Shown: positions 1-7,375, counted from the stretch's first letter. The stretch is DNA of 18,945 nucleotides from Phycisphaerae bacterium SM23_33 (GCA_001303665.1 LJUF01000108.1:1-18945), one strand, 5' to 3'. Notes: generated by a model not told the origin, from the letters alone. Translations and numbers: made by a program.

Positions 1-2
1 TG

Positions 3-542
3 CGCGTCGAACCTCACCGGCCGACAGAGGCCGGCGAGTCGATCATCTTTATCAACCAGATCAAGCAAGGCGCGGTTCCCGCCGAGTACGTCCCGGCCGT
101 CCAGGACGGCGTTCTGGACGCCGCCACCAGCGGCCCGCTGGCTGGATATCCGGTGGTCAACGTCGCCGTGACCCTGCTGGGCGGCAAGCACCACCCGGTG
201 GATTCCTCGGAGATCGCCTTCGCCCGGGCCGGGGCCATGGCCTTCGCCACCGCCGTCCAAAACGCCTCGCCGGTGTTCCTGGAGCCGATCATGCGGCTGG
301 AGGTGGTTCTCCCCGAGCTGTACCTGGGCGCGGTCAGCGGTGATCTCAACGCCCGCCGGGCGGACATCACCGACATGGAGCATCGCGGCAAGTATCGCAA
401 GCTATTGGCCAGGGTGCCACTGGCGACGATGTTCGGATACGCCACCGCCCTGCGCAGCCTCACGCAGGGGCGGGGCTGGTATAGCATGGAGCCCTTGACG
501 TACGACGTGGCGCCCAGGGAAGTTGCGGCGAGGCTGGTTTGA
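3..542 (+). CDS. fusA: Elongation factor G, C-terminal part (5' end outside window)
   Basis: EF-G is the GTPase that moves tRNA and mRNA through the ribosome after each peptide bond. Only about 179 C-terminal residues are visible, because the reading frame is already open at base 3. They cover the end of domain IV and domain V. Recognisable EF-G signatures are PAEYVPAVQDG, LAGYPVVNVAVTL, VDSSEIAFARAGAMAF, VFLEPIMRLEVV, GDLNARR, and MFGYATALRSLTQGRG near the end. The GTPase domain is not in the window. The gene lies 150 nt upstream of rpsJ, as in the str-S10 arrangement, but the tuf gene often found between them is missing. The family assignment is secure. It could be one of several EF-G paralogues, but the position beside rpsJ favours the housekeeping copy. 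Confidence 0.95.
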   Translation, partial: RVEPHRPTEAGESIIFINQIKQGAVPAEYVPAVQDGVLDAATSGPLAGYPVVNVAVTLLGGKHHPVDSSEIAFARAGAMAFATAVQNASPVFLEPIMRLEVVLPELYLGAVSGDLNARRADITDMEHRGKYRKLLARVPLATMFGYATALRSLTQGRGWYSMEPLTYDVAPREVAARLV

Positions 543-601
543 TGCCCTCGCAAGCGGCATGCCGGTCTGGCCAAAAAAATGGAAAAATGAGAGTTAGATG
601 A

Positions 602-629
602 TTGACAATGCGATTTGATTGGATATCCT
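602..629 (+). promoter_or_regulatory. Probable sigma70-type promoter for the S10 block
   Basis: A perfect -35 hexamer TTGACA (602-607) is followed by a 16-nt spacer and a -10-like TATCCT (624-629, 4 of 6 consensus bases). It sits in a locally AT-rich stretch (about 573-640) that stands out from the GC-rich surroundings. Transcription would start near 636, leaving a leader of about 57 nt before the rpsJ ATG. That is much shorter than the E. coli S10 leader, so I see no room for an E. coli-style L4 attenuator. The call rests on hexamer match and position only. Confidence 0.55.
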
Positions 630-692
630 TGAAAGACTTTGCAGACTCCCGGTGTGAGCGCCTTTAAGTCGCGCTCGGCGGAGTGTTTGGGC

Positions 693-1001
693 ATGGTTCA
701 GGACAGGATACGGATTCGGATGGAAGCCTACGACCACCGGGCGCTGGACAGCTCCGCCCGGGAGATCGTCGAGCACGCCCAGCGCACGGGCGCCCGGGTA
801 TGCGGCCCCATACCGCTGCCCACGCGGATCGAACGCTACACCGTGCTGCGCTCGCCGCACGTGGACAAGAAATCGCGCGACCAGTTCGAGATGCGAACGC
901 ACAAGCGGATCATCGACATCTACGAACCCACGGTTCGCACCATCGAAGCGCTCAACCGCCTGGTGGTGCCGGCAGGCGTGTTTGTGAAGATCAAGGCCTA
1001 G
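693..1001 (+). CDS. rpsJ: 30S ribosomal protein S10
   Basis: S10 is a small-subunit head protein and, in many bacteria, the NusE subunit of transcription antitermination complexes. The 102-residue product has the family's normal length. It opens with the typical IRIRMEAYDHRALD stretch and contains GPIPLPT, SPHVDKKSRDQFEMR and HKRIIDIYEPT. I chose ATG 693 because a GGAG motif (680-683) lies 9 nt upstream and S10 homologues start here. The frame is open further upstream to a TTG at 639, but the extra 18 residues look unlike S10 and would start almost at the predicted transcription start. This is the first gene of the S10 block. Confidence 0.97.
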   Translation: MVQDRIRIRMEAYDHRALDSSAREIVEHAQRTGARVCGPIPLPTRIERYTVLRSPHVDKKSRDQFEMRTHKRIIDIYEPTVRTIEALNRLVVPAGVFVKIKA

Positions 1002-1013
1002 CGGACGCCGGCG

Positions 1014-1050
1014 GCGCCGGCCGCGTGGCCCGGTGCGAGGCCCGCGGCGC
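1014..1050 (+). other. GC-rich hairpin between rpsJ and rplC
   Basis: GCGCCG (1014-1019) plus CG (1022-1023) can pair with CGCGGCGC (1043-1050), leaving a 2-nt bulge on the 5' side and a loop of about 20 nt. The structure ends just before the rplC Shine-Dalgarno motif at 1056. It has no T tract, so it is not a standard intrinsic terminator. It could influence rplC translation, but stems of this size are common by chance in DNA this GC-rich. Confidence 0.25.
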
Positions 1051-1070
1051 TAGCCAGGAAAGTGCAAGCG

Positions 1071-1733
1071 ATGTATCCCGCGCTGATCGGGAAAAAGGTT
1101 GGCATGACCCAGGTCTTCGACGAAGGCGGCGCCCTGCACCCGGTGACCGTCGTCCAGGCCGGGCCCTGCGTGGTCTTGCAGGTCAAGAATGCCCGGATCG
1201 ACGGCTATGAGGCCGTTCAGATCGGCTACGAGGACATGAGAGACCAGCGGGCGACCCGCCCGGCGATTGGGCATGCCGCCGCGGCCCGGACCCGGCCCAA
1301 GAAGGTCATCCGGGAGGTGCGGCTGGCCGAGCCGCTCCAGCAGGTCCAGGTCGGCCAGACCTGGACCGTCGAGCTGTTCAAGGACGTCCATTTCGTCGAC
1401 GTCACCGGCGACACCAAGGGCAAGGGCTTCGCCGGCGTGATGAAGCGGCACGGCTTCGGCGGGCAGCCGGCCTCCCATGGCACGGAACGCAAGCACCGCA
1501 GCCCGGGTTCGATCGCCAGCCACGGCACGGACCGGGGCCACGGCGGAAACATCAAAAAAGGCAAGCGCATGCCCGGGCACATGGGCGCGGTGCGCCGCAC
1601 CAGCCGAAACCACCGGCTCGTCGGCGTGGACGCTGAAAACGGGCTGCTGCTGATCAAGGGCTCGCTGCCGGGCCCTAACGGCGGCGTGCTGTTCATAAGA
1701 AGGTCGCGAACGGCCAAGGCCGAGCGGGCCTGA
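1071..1733 (+). CDS. rplC: 50S ribosomal protein L3
   Basis: L3 is an early-assembly large-subunit protein with a long extension reaching toward the peptidyl transferase centre. The 220-residue product begins MYPALIGKKVGMTQVF, the standard L3 opening. It carries the conserved central loop (KGKGFAGVMKRHGF, SHGTERKHRSPGSI, GKRMPGHMG) and ends with GLLLIKGSLPGPNGG. ATG 1071 is preferred over an in-frame GTG at 1062 because AGGAAA (1056-1061) sits 9 nt before the ATG but directly abuts the GTG. Length is typical of the family. It lies between rpsJ and rplD, as is standard in bacteria. Confidence 0.97.
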   Translation: MYPALIGKKVGMTQVFDEGGALHPVTVVQAGPCVVLQVKNARIDGYEAVQIGYEDMRDQRATRPAIGHAAAARTRPKKVIREVRLAEPLQQVQVGQTWTVELFKDVHFVDVTGDTKGKGFAGVMKRHGFGGQPASHGTERKHRSPGSIASHGTDRGHGGNIKKGKRMPGHMGAVRRTSRNHRLVGVDAENGLLLIKGSLPGPNGGVLFIRRSRTAKAERA

Positions 1734-1749
1734 GGCCAGCGAGGAATAC

Positions 1750-2379
1750 GTGGTGCTGAAAGTGCCCGTGTACAATACGGAAGGCCGGAAGGTCGAGACG
1801 CTGGAGATTGACGAAGGGCGTTTCGGCACGAAGGTCAATACCGCGCTGCTGAAGCAGGCGATCGTGGCCTACCACGCGAACAAGCGTCGCGGCACGGCCG
1901 CCACGCGGGGTCGCAGCCAGAAGGAGGGGTCGACGCGGAAGCTGTACAGGCAGAAGGGCACCGGCTACGCCCGCCGCGGGCCCATTCGCACCAACATCAT
2001 GCGGGGCGGCGGCGCGGCCTTTGCCAAAACCCCGCGCAGCTTCCGCCAGGACCTGCCCCGGAAGATGCGGCAGAAGGCGCTGGACTCGGCCATCCTGGCC
2101 AAGATCCTCGGCCGGAACCTGGTGGTGGTGGAAGGCCTGGAGCTCACCGAGCCCAAGACAAAGTTCGTCGCCCACGCGCTGGCGAAGCTGGACATCAACC
2201 GCTCCTGCTTGGTGACCCTGGCCCACCAGGACGACCGGGCGCTGTTCAAGAGCGCCCGCAACATCCCGGACGTCACCGTCCGGGCGGCGGCGGAGTTGAA
2301 CGCGTACGACGTGGCCACCCGGCAGAAGATGCTGGTCACGCGCAAAGCCATGGACGTGCTGCTGAGAAAGCCTGCGTAG
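1750..2379 (+). CDS. rplD: 50S ribosomal protein L4
   Basis: L4 (L4/L1e family) binds domain I of 23S rRNA and lines the exit tunnel with an extended loop. In E. coli it also represses the S10 operon. The product is 209 residues, the expected size. The tunnel-loop segment is clear (GRSQKEGSTRKLYRQKGTG, ARRGPIR, GGGAAFAKTPRSF), followed by the globular segment LPRKMRQKALDSAILAK. The start is GTG. A second GTG follows immediately at 1753, and AGGA at 1742-1745 suits the second slightly better (7 nt against 4 nt), so the true start could be one codon later. rplW begins 2 nt after the stop. Confidence 0.96.
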   Translation: MVLKVPVYNTEGRKVETLEIDEGRFGTKVNTALLKQAIVAYHANKRRGTAATRGRSQKEGSTRKLYRQKGTGYARRGPIRTNIMRGGGAAFAKTPRSFRQDLPRKMRQKALDSAILAKILGRNLVVVEGLELTEPKTKFVAHALAKLDINRSCLVTLAHQDDRALFKSARNIPDVTVRAAAELNAYDVATRQKMLVTRKAMDVLLRKPA

Positions 2380-2381
2380 CC

Positions 2382-2666
2382 ATGGAAAACGACATTTACA
2401 ACGTGATTATCCGGCCGCTGGTGACGGAGAAGGGCACGTTTCAGTCGCAGGCCCGGAACGCCTATGCGTTTCAGGTCAACCCGGACGCCAACAAGGCGCA
2501 GATCAAGCAGGCCATCGAGAAGATTTACAGCGTGAAGGTCATGCAGGTGCGGACGGCCAACCGCCACGGCAAGCCGCGGCGGATCGGCTACAAGACCGGC
2601 AAGACCAGCCGCTGGAAAAAGGCCGTGGTGGTGCTGCACCAGGACTACCACATCGACGTGTTCTAG
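2382..2666 (+). CDS. rplW: 50S ribosomal protein L23
   Basis: L23 sits at the exit of the peptide tunnel and is the docking site for trigger factor and SRP. The 94-residue product has normal length. It shows the hallmark VIIRPLVTEKG (residues 8-18), the AYAFQVNPDANKAQIKQAIE segment, and KIYSVKVMQVRTAN leading into the basic loop. The start ATG is 2 nt after the rplD stop and has no strong ribosome binding site of its own, so translation is probably coupled to rplD. Gene order and sequence leave no real alternative. Confidence 0.96.
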   Translation: MENDIYNVIIRPLVTEKGTFQSQARNAYAFQVNPDANKAQIKQAIEKIYSVKVMQVRTANRHGKPRRIGYKTGKTSRWKKAVVVLHQDYHIDVF

Positions 2667-2678
2667 CAGGCAACGAGC

Positions 2679-3530
2679 ATGGCGATACGAGTGTACAAAC
2701 CGACCTCGGCGGGCAGGCGGAAGGCCAGCGTGAATCTCCGCGAGGAGCTCACCGGCCGGCCGCCGGAAAAGTCCCTGCTGAGGACCGTGCGCAAGCGGGG
2801 CGGGCGCAATAGCCAGGGCGTCACCACGGTGCGGTTCCGCGGCGGCGGGCACAAGCGCAGGTACCGCCTCATCGATTTCAAGCGCGACAAGGACGGCATC
2901 GAGGGAACGGTCGCGACGATCGAGTACGACCCCAACCGCAGCTGCCACATCGCGCTGGTGATATATGCCGACGGCGAGAAGCGTTACATCCTTGCTCCCG
3001 TCGGCCTTCAGGTGGGTCAGAAGGTCTACTCCGGCGAGGACGCCGGGCCCAGGCTGGGCAATTCCCTGCCGCTGGCCAGGATCCCCACGGGTCTGGAGGT
3101 GCACAACATTGAGATGGAGCTGGGCGCGGGCGGCCGGCTGGTTCGGTCGGCCGGGGGCGTGGCTCGACTGATGGCCAAGGAGGGACGGCACGCGACCATC
3201 GTCCTGCCCAGCGGCGAGTCCCGCCTCGTGGACGTCCGCTGCCGCGCCACCGTCGGGCAGCTGGGCAATCTCGACCACGCCAATGTGCGAATCGGCAAGG
3301 CCGGACGCAAACGCCACATGGGCCGGCGCCCGCACGTTCGCTGCACGGCCCAGAACCCCGTCTCCCACCCCATGGGCGGCGGCGAGGGCCGAAGGCACGG
3401 CGGCCGCCATCCCTGCAGCCCCACCGGCAGGCTGGCCAAGGGCGGCAGGACCCGAAAGAGACGCAAAGCGTCGAGCAAGTTGATCCTCCGCCGCCGTCGC
3501 GTCGTTCGGTATGGAGAGGTGTCACTTTAG
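2679..3530 (+). CDS. rplB: 50S ribosomal protein L2
   Basis: L2 binds 23S rRNA near the peptidyl transferase centre and helps join the subunits. The product has 283 residues, slightly longer than the usual 270-277. The N-terminal RNA-binding domain (KRGGRNSQGVTTVRFRGGG, HKRRYRLIDF) is followed by the SH3-like domain (YILAPVGLQVGQ, GNSLPLARIPTG) and the C-terminal segment SHPMGGGEGRRHGG. His230 in that segment corresponds by position to the conserved His229 of E. coli L2. A short extension, YGEVSL, follows the basic RRRR patch and accounts for part of the extra length. Start ATG lies 12 nt after rplW. Confidence 0.97.
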   Translation: MAIRVYKPTSAGRRKASVNLREELTGRPPEKSLLRTVRKRGGRNSQGVTTVRFRGGGHKRRYRLIDFKRDKDGIEGTVATIEYDPNRSCHIALVIYADGEKRYILAPVGLQVGQKVYSGEDAGPRLGNSLPLARIPTGLEVHNIEMELGAGGRLVRSAGGVARLMAKEGRHATIVLPSGESRLVDVRCRATVGQLGNLDHANVRIGKAGRKRHMGRRPHVRCTAQNPVSHPMGGGEGRRHGGRHPCSPTGRLAKGGRTRKRRKASSKLILRRRRVVRYGEVSL

Positions 3531-3547
3531 GCTGAACAGGTGAAGCC

Positions 3548-3820
3548 ATGGGCAGGAGCCTGAAAAAAGGGCCGTTCGTGGACGAAAAGCTGTTCCGCAG
3601 GGTGCAGCGGCAGAAGGAGACCGGCGACCGCGAGCCCGTAAAGACCTGGGCCCGCCGGTGCACGATCGTGCCCGAGTTCGTGGGCCATTCCTTCCTGGTG
3701 CACAACGGAAAGACCTTCCAGCGCGTGCTCGTGACGGAGGACATGGTCGGGCACAAGCTGGGCGAGTTCAGCCCCACGCGCATGTTCCGCGGGCACACCG
3801 TATTCAAGCGGACGGAGTGA
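3548..3820 (+). CDS. rpsS: 30S ribosomal protein S19
   Basis: S19 is a head protein of the small subunit that forms a pair with S13 and contacts the A-site tRNA. The 90-residue product is the family's normal size. It has the canonical opening MGRSLKKGPFVDEKL, then KTWARRCTIVPEFVGHSF, VHNGKTFQRVLVTEDMVGHK and LGEFSPTRMFRGH. An AGGTGA motif a few bases upstream supports the ATG. It keeps the universal rplB-rpsS-rplV order. Confidence 0.97.
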   Translation: MGRSLKKGPFVDEKLFRRVQRQKETGDREPVKTWARRCTIVPEFVGHSFLVHNGKTFQRVLVTEDMVGHKLGEFSPTRMFRGHTVFKRTE

Positions 3821-3842
3821 CCCGCGGAGACGAGAGACACAG

Positions 3843-4187
3843 ATGGCCTGGACGGCAACACACAGGTTCGCGCGGATCAGCCCCACGAAGGTTCGCCCGG
3901 TGGCGAACATGATCCGCGGGCGCAACGTAGACGAGGCCCTGAACATGCTGAAGTTCACGCCGAACCGGGCCGCCTATCTGGTCCGCAAGGCGCTGAGCAG
4001 CGCCCTGGCAAACGCCGACGAGGCGGAGGCTGACGTGGAATTGCTGTACGTCGAAAGGGCCTTTGTGGATCAGGCCGCCAGCATCAAGCGGCTGCGGGAA
4101 AAGGACCGCGGACGGGCCCACCCGATCCTCAAGCGAAACAGCCACATCACCATCGTGGTAGAGGAGCGCAGAAAGGCGCAGCGATAG
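3843..4187 (+). CDS. rplV: 50S ribosomal protein L22
   Basis: L22 binds all domains of 23S rRNA, and its long beta-hairpin lines the exit tunnel. The 114-residue product contains the typical N-terminal RISPTKVRPVANMIRG, the helix around AAYLVRKALSSALANA, VERAFVDQAASIKR, and the hairpin-tip region RGRAHPILKRNSHITIVV. Length is normal. The stop at 4185-4187 is one base before the rpsC ATG, so the two genes are probably translationally coupled. The hairpin is where erythromycin-resistance changes occur in other bacteria. I see no obvious insertion or deletion in it. Confidence 0.96.
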   Translation: MAWTATHRFARISPTKVRPVANMIRGRNVDEALNMLKFTPNRAAYLVRKALSSALANADEAEADVELLYVERAFVDQAASIKRLREKDRGRAHPILKRNSHITIVVEERRKAQR

Positions 4188-4188
4188 C

Positions 4189-5079
4189 ATGGGTCAGAAG
4201 GTATCGCCAATCGGATTTCGCACGGGCATCCGGCTTGACTGGAAAAGCCGCTGGTTCGCCCCCAAGAGCAATTTCGGGGAATTCCTGGTCGAGGACTTCA
4301 GGATCCGGAAGTTCATCGACGACAGCCTGAACCGCCAGCCGCCATACGCCGCCATCAGCAGCGTGGAGGTCGAGCGGACGCGAGAAGAGGTCAAGGTGAT
4401 GGTCAAGACCGCCCGGCCGGGGCTGGTGATCGGGCCGCGCGGGGCCGAGGTCGAGAAGCTCAAAGAGGCCCTGGAAAGCCTCACGAACCGCCGTGTCAAC
4501 GTGAACGTGGTGGAGATCGGCAGACCCGACCTGGACGCTCAACTGACGGCGGAGGCCATCGCCGAGCAGTTGAAGCGCCGGGCCAGCTTTCGGCGGACGA
4601 TCAAGCAGCGGGCCGAAGCGATCATGCAGGCCGGGGCCAAGGGCGTGAAGATCCAGGTGTCCGGCCGGCTGGGCGGGGCGGAAATGAGCCGCACGGTGAA
4701 GCAGATCATGGGCTCGATTCCGCTGCAGACGCTGGACGCCGATGTGGACTACGGTTTTGCCCCCAGCTTTACCACGTACGGGGCCTTGGGCGTGAAGGTA
4801 TGGATCCACCGGGGCCGGTACGGCGAGGCGCCCGCGCCGGCGGAGGCCCGGGCGGCGTCTTCGGCCCGGCCTCCGCGGGCGCGCAGGGCACCTGGCAGAG
4901 GCGCTCGCCCCGGGCGCAGAGTCGGCCGCGGGCCGCGGCGGGAGGCTCCGACCGTGTCGGCGGAAGCAAAGCCCAGGCCCGAACAGGCGCCTCCGGCGGC
5001 GGCGAGGCCCAGACCTGAAGAGGCCCCGCCGGCAGAGCCCCAACGGCCCGAGCCGCCGGGCGAAGCCAAAGAGTCATAA
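4189..5079 (+). CDS. rpsC: 30S ribosomal protein S3 with long C-terminal tail
   Basis: S3 forms part of the mRNA entry channel and, with S4 and S5, the ribosomal helicase. Residues 1-211 are ordinary S3: MGQKVSPIGFRTGI at the start, a type II KH domain with the GxxG loop in VIGPRG (about residues 80-85), and a C-terminal domain with VSGRLGGAEMSR and DVDYGFAPSFTTYGALGVK. The product has 296 residues instead of about 210-240. The extra residues, about 212-296, are low complexity: first Arg/Ala/Gly-rich and strongly basic, then Pro/Glu/Ala-rich and net acidic. The reading frame is uninterrupted and rplP follows after 24 nt, so the tail is part of the gene as sequenced. Its function is unknown. 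Confidence 0.96.
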   Translation: MGQKVSPIGFRTGIRLDWKSRWFAPKSNFGEFLVEDFRIRKFIDDSLNRQPPYAAISSVEVERTREEVKVMVKTARPGLVIGPRGAEVEKLKEALESLTNRRVNVNVVEIGRPDLDAQLTAEAIAEQLKRRASFRRTIKQRAEAIMQAGAKGVKIQVSGRLGGAEMSRTVKQIMGSIPLQTLDADVDYGFAPSFTTYGALGVKVWIHRGRYGEAPAPAEARAASSARPPRARRAPGRGARPGRRVGRGPRREAPTVSAEAKPRPEQAPPAAARPRPEEAPPAEPQRPEPPGEAKES

Positions 5080-5103
5080 CGCCGGGAAAGGACAGGCAGC
5101 CCC

Positions 5104-5526
5104 ATGGCGTTGATGCCAAAACGAGTGCTGCACCGCAAGGCCCAGCGCGGCCGCGTTCGCGGCACCGCCTCGCGCGGGAACACGGTGGCCTTCGGTGATT
5201 TCGGCTTGCAGAGTCTGGAGCTGGGGTGGGTCACCGGCCAGCAGATTGAGGCCGGACGCGTCTCCGCGACTCACTTCCTGCACCGCGAAGGCCGGGTCTA
5301 CATCCGCATCTTCCCGGACAAGCCCGTTTCCGCCAAGCCCCTGGAAACGCGAATGGGCAAAGGCAAGGGCGAGCCCGAAATCTGGATCGCCTGCGTCAAA
5401 CCGGGCACGATGATGTTCGAGGTGGGCGGGATTGAGGAGGACACGGCCAAGGCCGCCCTCCGCCTGGTGGCGCACAAGATGCCGGTGCGGTGCCGGCTGG
5501 TGGCCCGGCGCGGGCACGGCAGATAA
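5104..5526 (+). CDS. rplP: 50S ribosomal protein L16
   Basis: L16 sits near the A-site tRNA elbow on the large subunit and is a late-assembly protein. The 140-residue product matches the family in length and in sequence: LMPKRVLHRKAQRGR at the start, ASRGNTVAFGDFGLQSLE, then IRIFPDKPVSAKPLETRMGK and KGKGEPEIWIACVKPG. AAAGGA (5087-5092) lies 11 nt before ATG 5104. A second in-frame ATG at 5113 is possible, but the upstream one is better placed. It precedes rpmC, the normal order. Confidence 0.96.
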   Translation: MALMPKRVLHRKAQRGRVRGTASRGNTVAFGDFGLQSLELGWVTGQQIEAGRVSATHFLHREGRVYIRIFPDKPVSAKPLETRMGKGKGEPEIWIACVKPGTMMFEVGGIEEDTAKAALRLVAHKMPVRCRLVARRGHGR

Positions 5527-5542
5527 CCCGTCCTGTGGCGTC

Positions 5543-5755
5543 ATGAAAACAGCAGACGTGAGACAATTTTCGGACGAGGAGCTCCAGTCGGAGCTGGAGC
5601 GTTTGCGCCGGCATCTGTTCGACCTGCGCTCCCAATCGGTGACGGAGAAGCTGGAAGATTCGTCCATGCTGAAGAAGACGCGCCGTGACATTGCCCGGCT
5701 TTTGACCGTGCAGCGTGAGCGGGAACTGGCGGCTTCGCGGCCGCAGGGCCGGTAG
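5543..5755 (+). CDS. rpmC: 50S ribosomal protein L29
   Basis: L29 is a small helical protein near the tunnel exit, next to L23. From ATG 5543 the product has 70 residues, normal for L29. The pattern is typical: an N-terminal helix with QFSDEELQSELERLRRHLFDLR, then a second helix with KKTRRDIARLLTVQRERE. The same frame stays open upstream into rplP, but that portion is not L29-like, and ATG 5543 is 17 nt after the rplP stop. No strong Shine-Dalgarno motif is visible, so coupling to rplP is likely. Confidence 0.94.
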   Translation: MKTADVRQFSDEELQSELERLRRHLFDLRSQSVTEKLEDSSMLKKTRRDIARLLTVQRERELAASRPQGR

Positions 5756-5779
5756 ACAGGGCGTGAATTGGGTCTGGAT

Positions 5780-6064
5780 ATGGCAGAAGGCAAACCGACA
5801 AAAGCCGCCCCGGCGCCGAAGGGCGTAAAGCTGGGGGTGGTCGACTCGCTGTCCGGGAGCAAGACGGTGCGGGTCGTCGTGAGCGACCGGGCCAGGCACC
5901 GGTTGTATGGCAAGTACCTCCGGCGGCGGTCGAGGCTGCTGGTGCACGACCCGAAGCAGGAAGCGCAGCTTGGGGACACGGTGGCGGTGGTTCAGTGCCG
6001 GCCGGTCAGCAAGCATAAGTCCTGGCGCCTGCTTCGAGTGGTGAGGCGGACCCCGACCGCCTAG
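5780..6064 (+). CDS. rpsQ: 30S ribosomal protein S17
   Basis: S17 is a primary 16S rRNA-binding protein with an OB fold. From ATG 5780 the product has 94 residues, slightly longer than the usual 80-90 because of an N-terminal Lys/Pro/Ala stretch. Family features include GVVDSLSGSKTVRVVV, RLYGKYLRRRSRLLVHDP and LGDTVAVVQCRPVSKHKSWRL. The start is uncertain: a TTG at 5768 in the same frame has AGGG (5758-5761) 6 nt upstream, while ATG 5780 has only a weak motif, so the protein may carry four more residues. It is the last gene of the S10 block, followed after 26 nt by rplN. Confidence 0.94.
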   Translation: MAEGKPTKAAPAPKGVKLGVVDSLSGSKTVRVVVSDRARHRLYGKYLRRRSRLLVHDPKQEAQLGDTVAVVQCRPVSKHKSWRLLRVVRRTPTA

Positions 6065-6090
6065 TGCGGGTGCGGGCGAGGTGCTCGAGA

Positions 6091-6477
6091 GTGATTCAGC
6101 AGCAGACCAGACTGGACATTGCCGACAACACCGGCGCCAGGGAGGCGATGTGCATCAAGGTGCTGGGCGGCTCGACGGCCCGCGGCAAGTTCACGCGGCG
6201 GACGGCCACGGTCGGCGACGTCATCGTCTGCACGGTCAAGAAGGCCATTCCCGGCGGCCAGGTCAAGCAGGGCGAGATTGTCCGCTGCGTGGTGGTGCGG
6301 ACGGCTTTTCCCGTCCGGCGCATGGACGGCAGCTACGTCCGCTTTGACCGCAGCGCCGCCGTGATCATCGACAATGAAGGCAACCCGCGCGGCACGCGCA
6401 TCTTCGGCGCGGTGGCGCGCGAGCTGCGGGAAAAGAACTTCATGAAGATCATATCGCTGGCCGCTGAGGTGGTGTAG
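6091..6477 (+). CDS. rplN: 50S ribosomal protein L14
   Basis: L14 lies at the subunit interface and contacts 16S rRNA. The start is the GTG at 6091, giving MIQQQTRLDIADNTGAR, which is exactly where L14 proteins begin. GAGG (6078-6081) lies 9 nt upstream. The frame is open further upstream to 6064, but the added residues are not L14-like. The 128-residue product is close to the usual 122. Other family signatures are CIKVLGGS, GDVIVCTVKKAIPGG, RCVVVRTAFPVRR, NPRGTRIFGAVARELRE and KIISLAAEVV. rplX starts 2 nt after its stop. This is the first gene of the spc block. Confidence 0.96.
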   Translation: MIQQQTRLDIADNTGAREAMCIKVLGGSTARGKFTRRTATVGDVIVCTVKKAIPGGQVKQGEIVRCVVVRTAFPVRRMDGSYVRFDRSAAVIIDNEGNPRGTRIFGAVARELREKNFMKIISLAAEVV

Positions 6478-6479
6478 CG

Positions 6480-6818
6480 GTGGCACGGCACGTGAGAAAA
6501 GGCGACGTGGTGCGGGTGATCGCCGGAGACGACAAGGGCAAGACCGGCGAGGTGCTGCGGGTGGACGCCCGCGCCGGAAAGGTCCTGGTCCAGGGCGTCA
6601 ACCGCGTGTATCGGCACCTGCGGCCGTCCAGGCGGCACCCGCAGGGCGGCAGGATCCAGAAGGAAATGCCGATCGACATCTCCAACGTGCTGCCGATGGA
6701 CCCCAAGACCGAGCGGCCCACAAGGGTGGGCTTCCGGGTCAATGCGGACGGCAGCAGGGAGCGGATTGCCAAGAAGTCCGGGCAGTCGCTGGGCGTGGTG
6801 AAGAAGGCCCCTGAGTAG
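6480..6818 (+). CDS. rplX: 50S ribosomal protein L24
   Basis: L24 starts large-subunit assembly by binding the 5' region of 23S rRNA. The 112-residue product has a KOW motif in residues about 4-33 (VRKGDVVRVIAGDDKGKTG), then GVNRVYRHLRPSRRHPQGG and the IDISNVLPMDPKT segment. The start is GTG 6480, 2 nt after rplN, with a GAGG motif about 10 nt upstream inside the end of rplN. Length and order are normal for the family. Confidence 0.96.
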   Translation: MARHVRKGDVVRVIAGDDKGKTGEVLRVDARAGKVLVQGVNRVYRHLRPSRRHPQGGRIQKEMPIDISNVLPMDPKTERPTRVGFRVNADGSRERIAKKSGQSLGVVKKAPE

Positions 6819-6832
6819 GAGAGGGCGCGGCT

Positions 6833-7375
6833 ATGGTGGCCCGTCTGGTGGAGAGATATCGAAACGAAGTCGCACCCACGTTGGCGCGGGAGTTCGATCT
6901 GAAGAACCGGCTGGGCGTGCCCCGTCTGGAGAAGATCGTGGTGTCCATGGGGCTGGGCAAGGTGATGAACGAGGAAGGCCGGTTGGAAGCCGCGGCCGCG
7001 GAGCTGGCGCGGATTACCGGCCAGCAGCCCGTGGTCACGCGCGCCCGGAAAAGCATCTCCAACTTCAAGCTGCGAACGGGCATGAAGGTCGGGCTGATGG
7101 TGACCCTGCGAGGCCAGAGGATGTACGAGTTTCTCGACCGGCTGATCGCCCTGGCCATTCCCCGCGTGAAGGACTTCCGCGGGCTGCCGCCCAGCGGCTT
7201 TGACGGGCGCGGGAATTACAACATGGGGCTGAGCGAGCAGACCGTCTTTCCCGAAATAGACCCCGGCAAGGTGCAGTTTACCCAGGGAATGAACGTGGCG
7301 ATCGTGACCACGGCCAGGACGGACGAGCAGGCCCGCAGGCTGCTGGCGCTGCTGGGCATGCCCTTCCGGTCGTGA
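6833..7375 (+). CDS. rplE: 50S ribosomal protein L5
   Basis: L5 binds 5S rRNA and forms part of the central protuberance. The 180-residue product has the family's standard length. It shows LEKIVVSMGLGKVMNE, TGQQPVVTRARKSISNFKLR, GLMVTLRGQRMYEFLDRLI, ALPRVKDFRG-like IPRVKDFRGLPPSGFDGRG, and NYNMGLSEQTVFPEID. A strong AGGAGAGGG motif (6817-6825) lies just before ATG 6833. It sits between rplX and rpsN as usual. Confidence 0.97.
   Translation: MVARLVERYRNEVAPTLAREFDLKNRLGVPRLEKIVVSMGLGKVMNEEGRLEAAAAELARITGQQPVVTRARKSISNFKLRTGMKVGLMVTLRGQRMYEFLDRLIALAIPRVKDFRGLPPSGFDGRGNYNMGLSEQTVFPEIDPGKVQFTQGMNVAIVTTARTDEQARRLLALLGMPFRS

Noticed and set aside
553..580. Intrinsic terminator after fusA (GGCATGCC palindrome followed by a run of A)
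   Set aside because: The stem is short and the run is A rather than T on the coding strand, so it does not fit an intrinsic terminator for fusA.
14..1838. Long open frames on the - strand opposite fusA, rpsJ and rplC
   Set aside because: They are antisense shadows of well-supported genes, are typical of high-GC DNA, and encode Arg/Pro/Ala-rich sequence with no recognisable family.
1965..3410. 481-codon open frame on the - strand across rplD, rplW and rplB
   Set aside because: It is fully covered by three confident ribosomal protein genes on the other strand, and its product resembles no family I know. High GC removes stop codons and explains the length.
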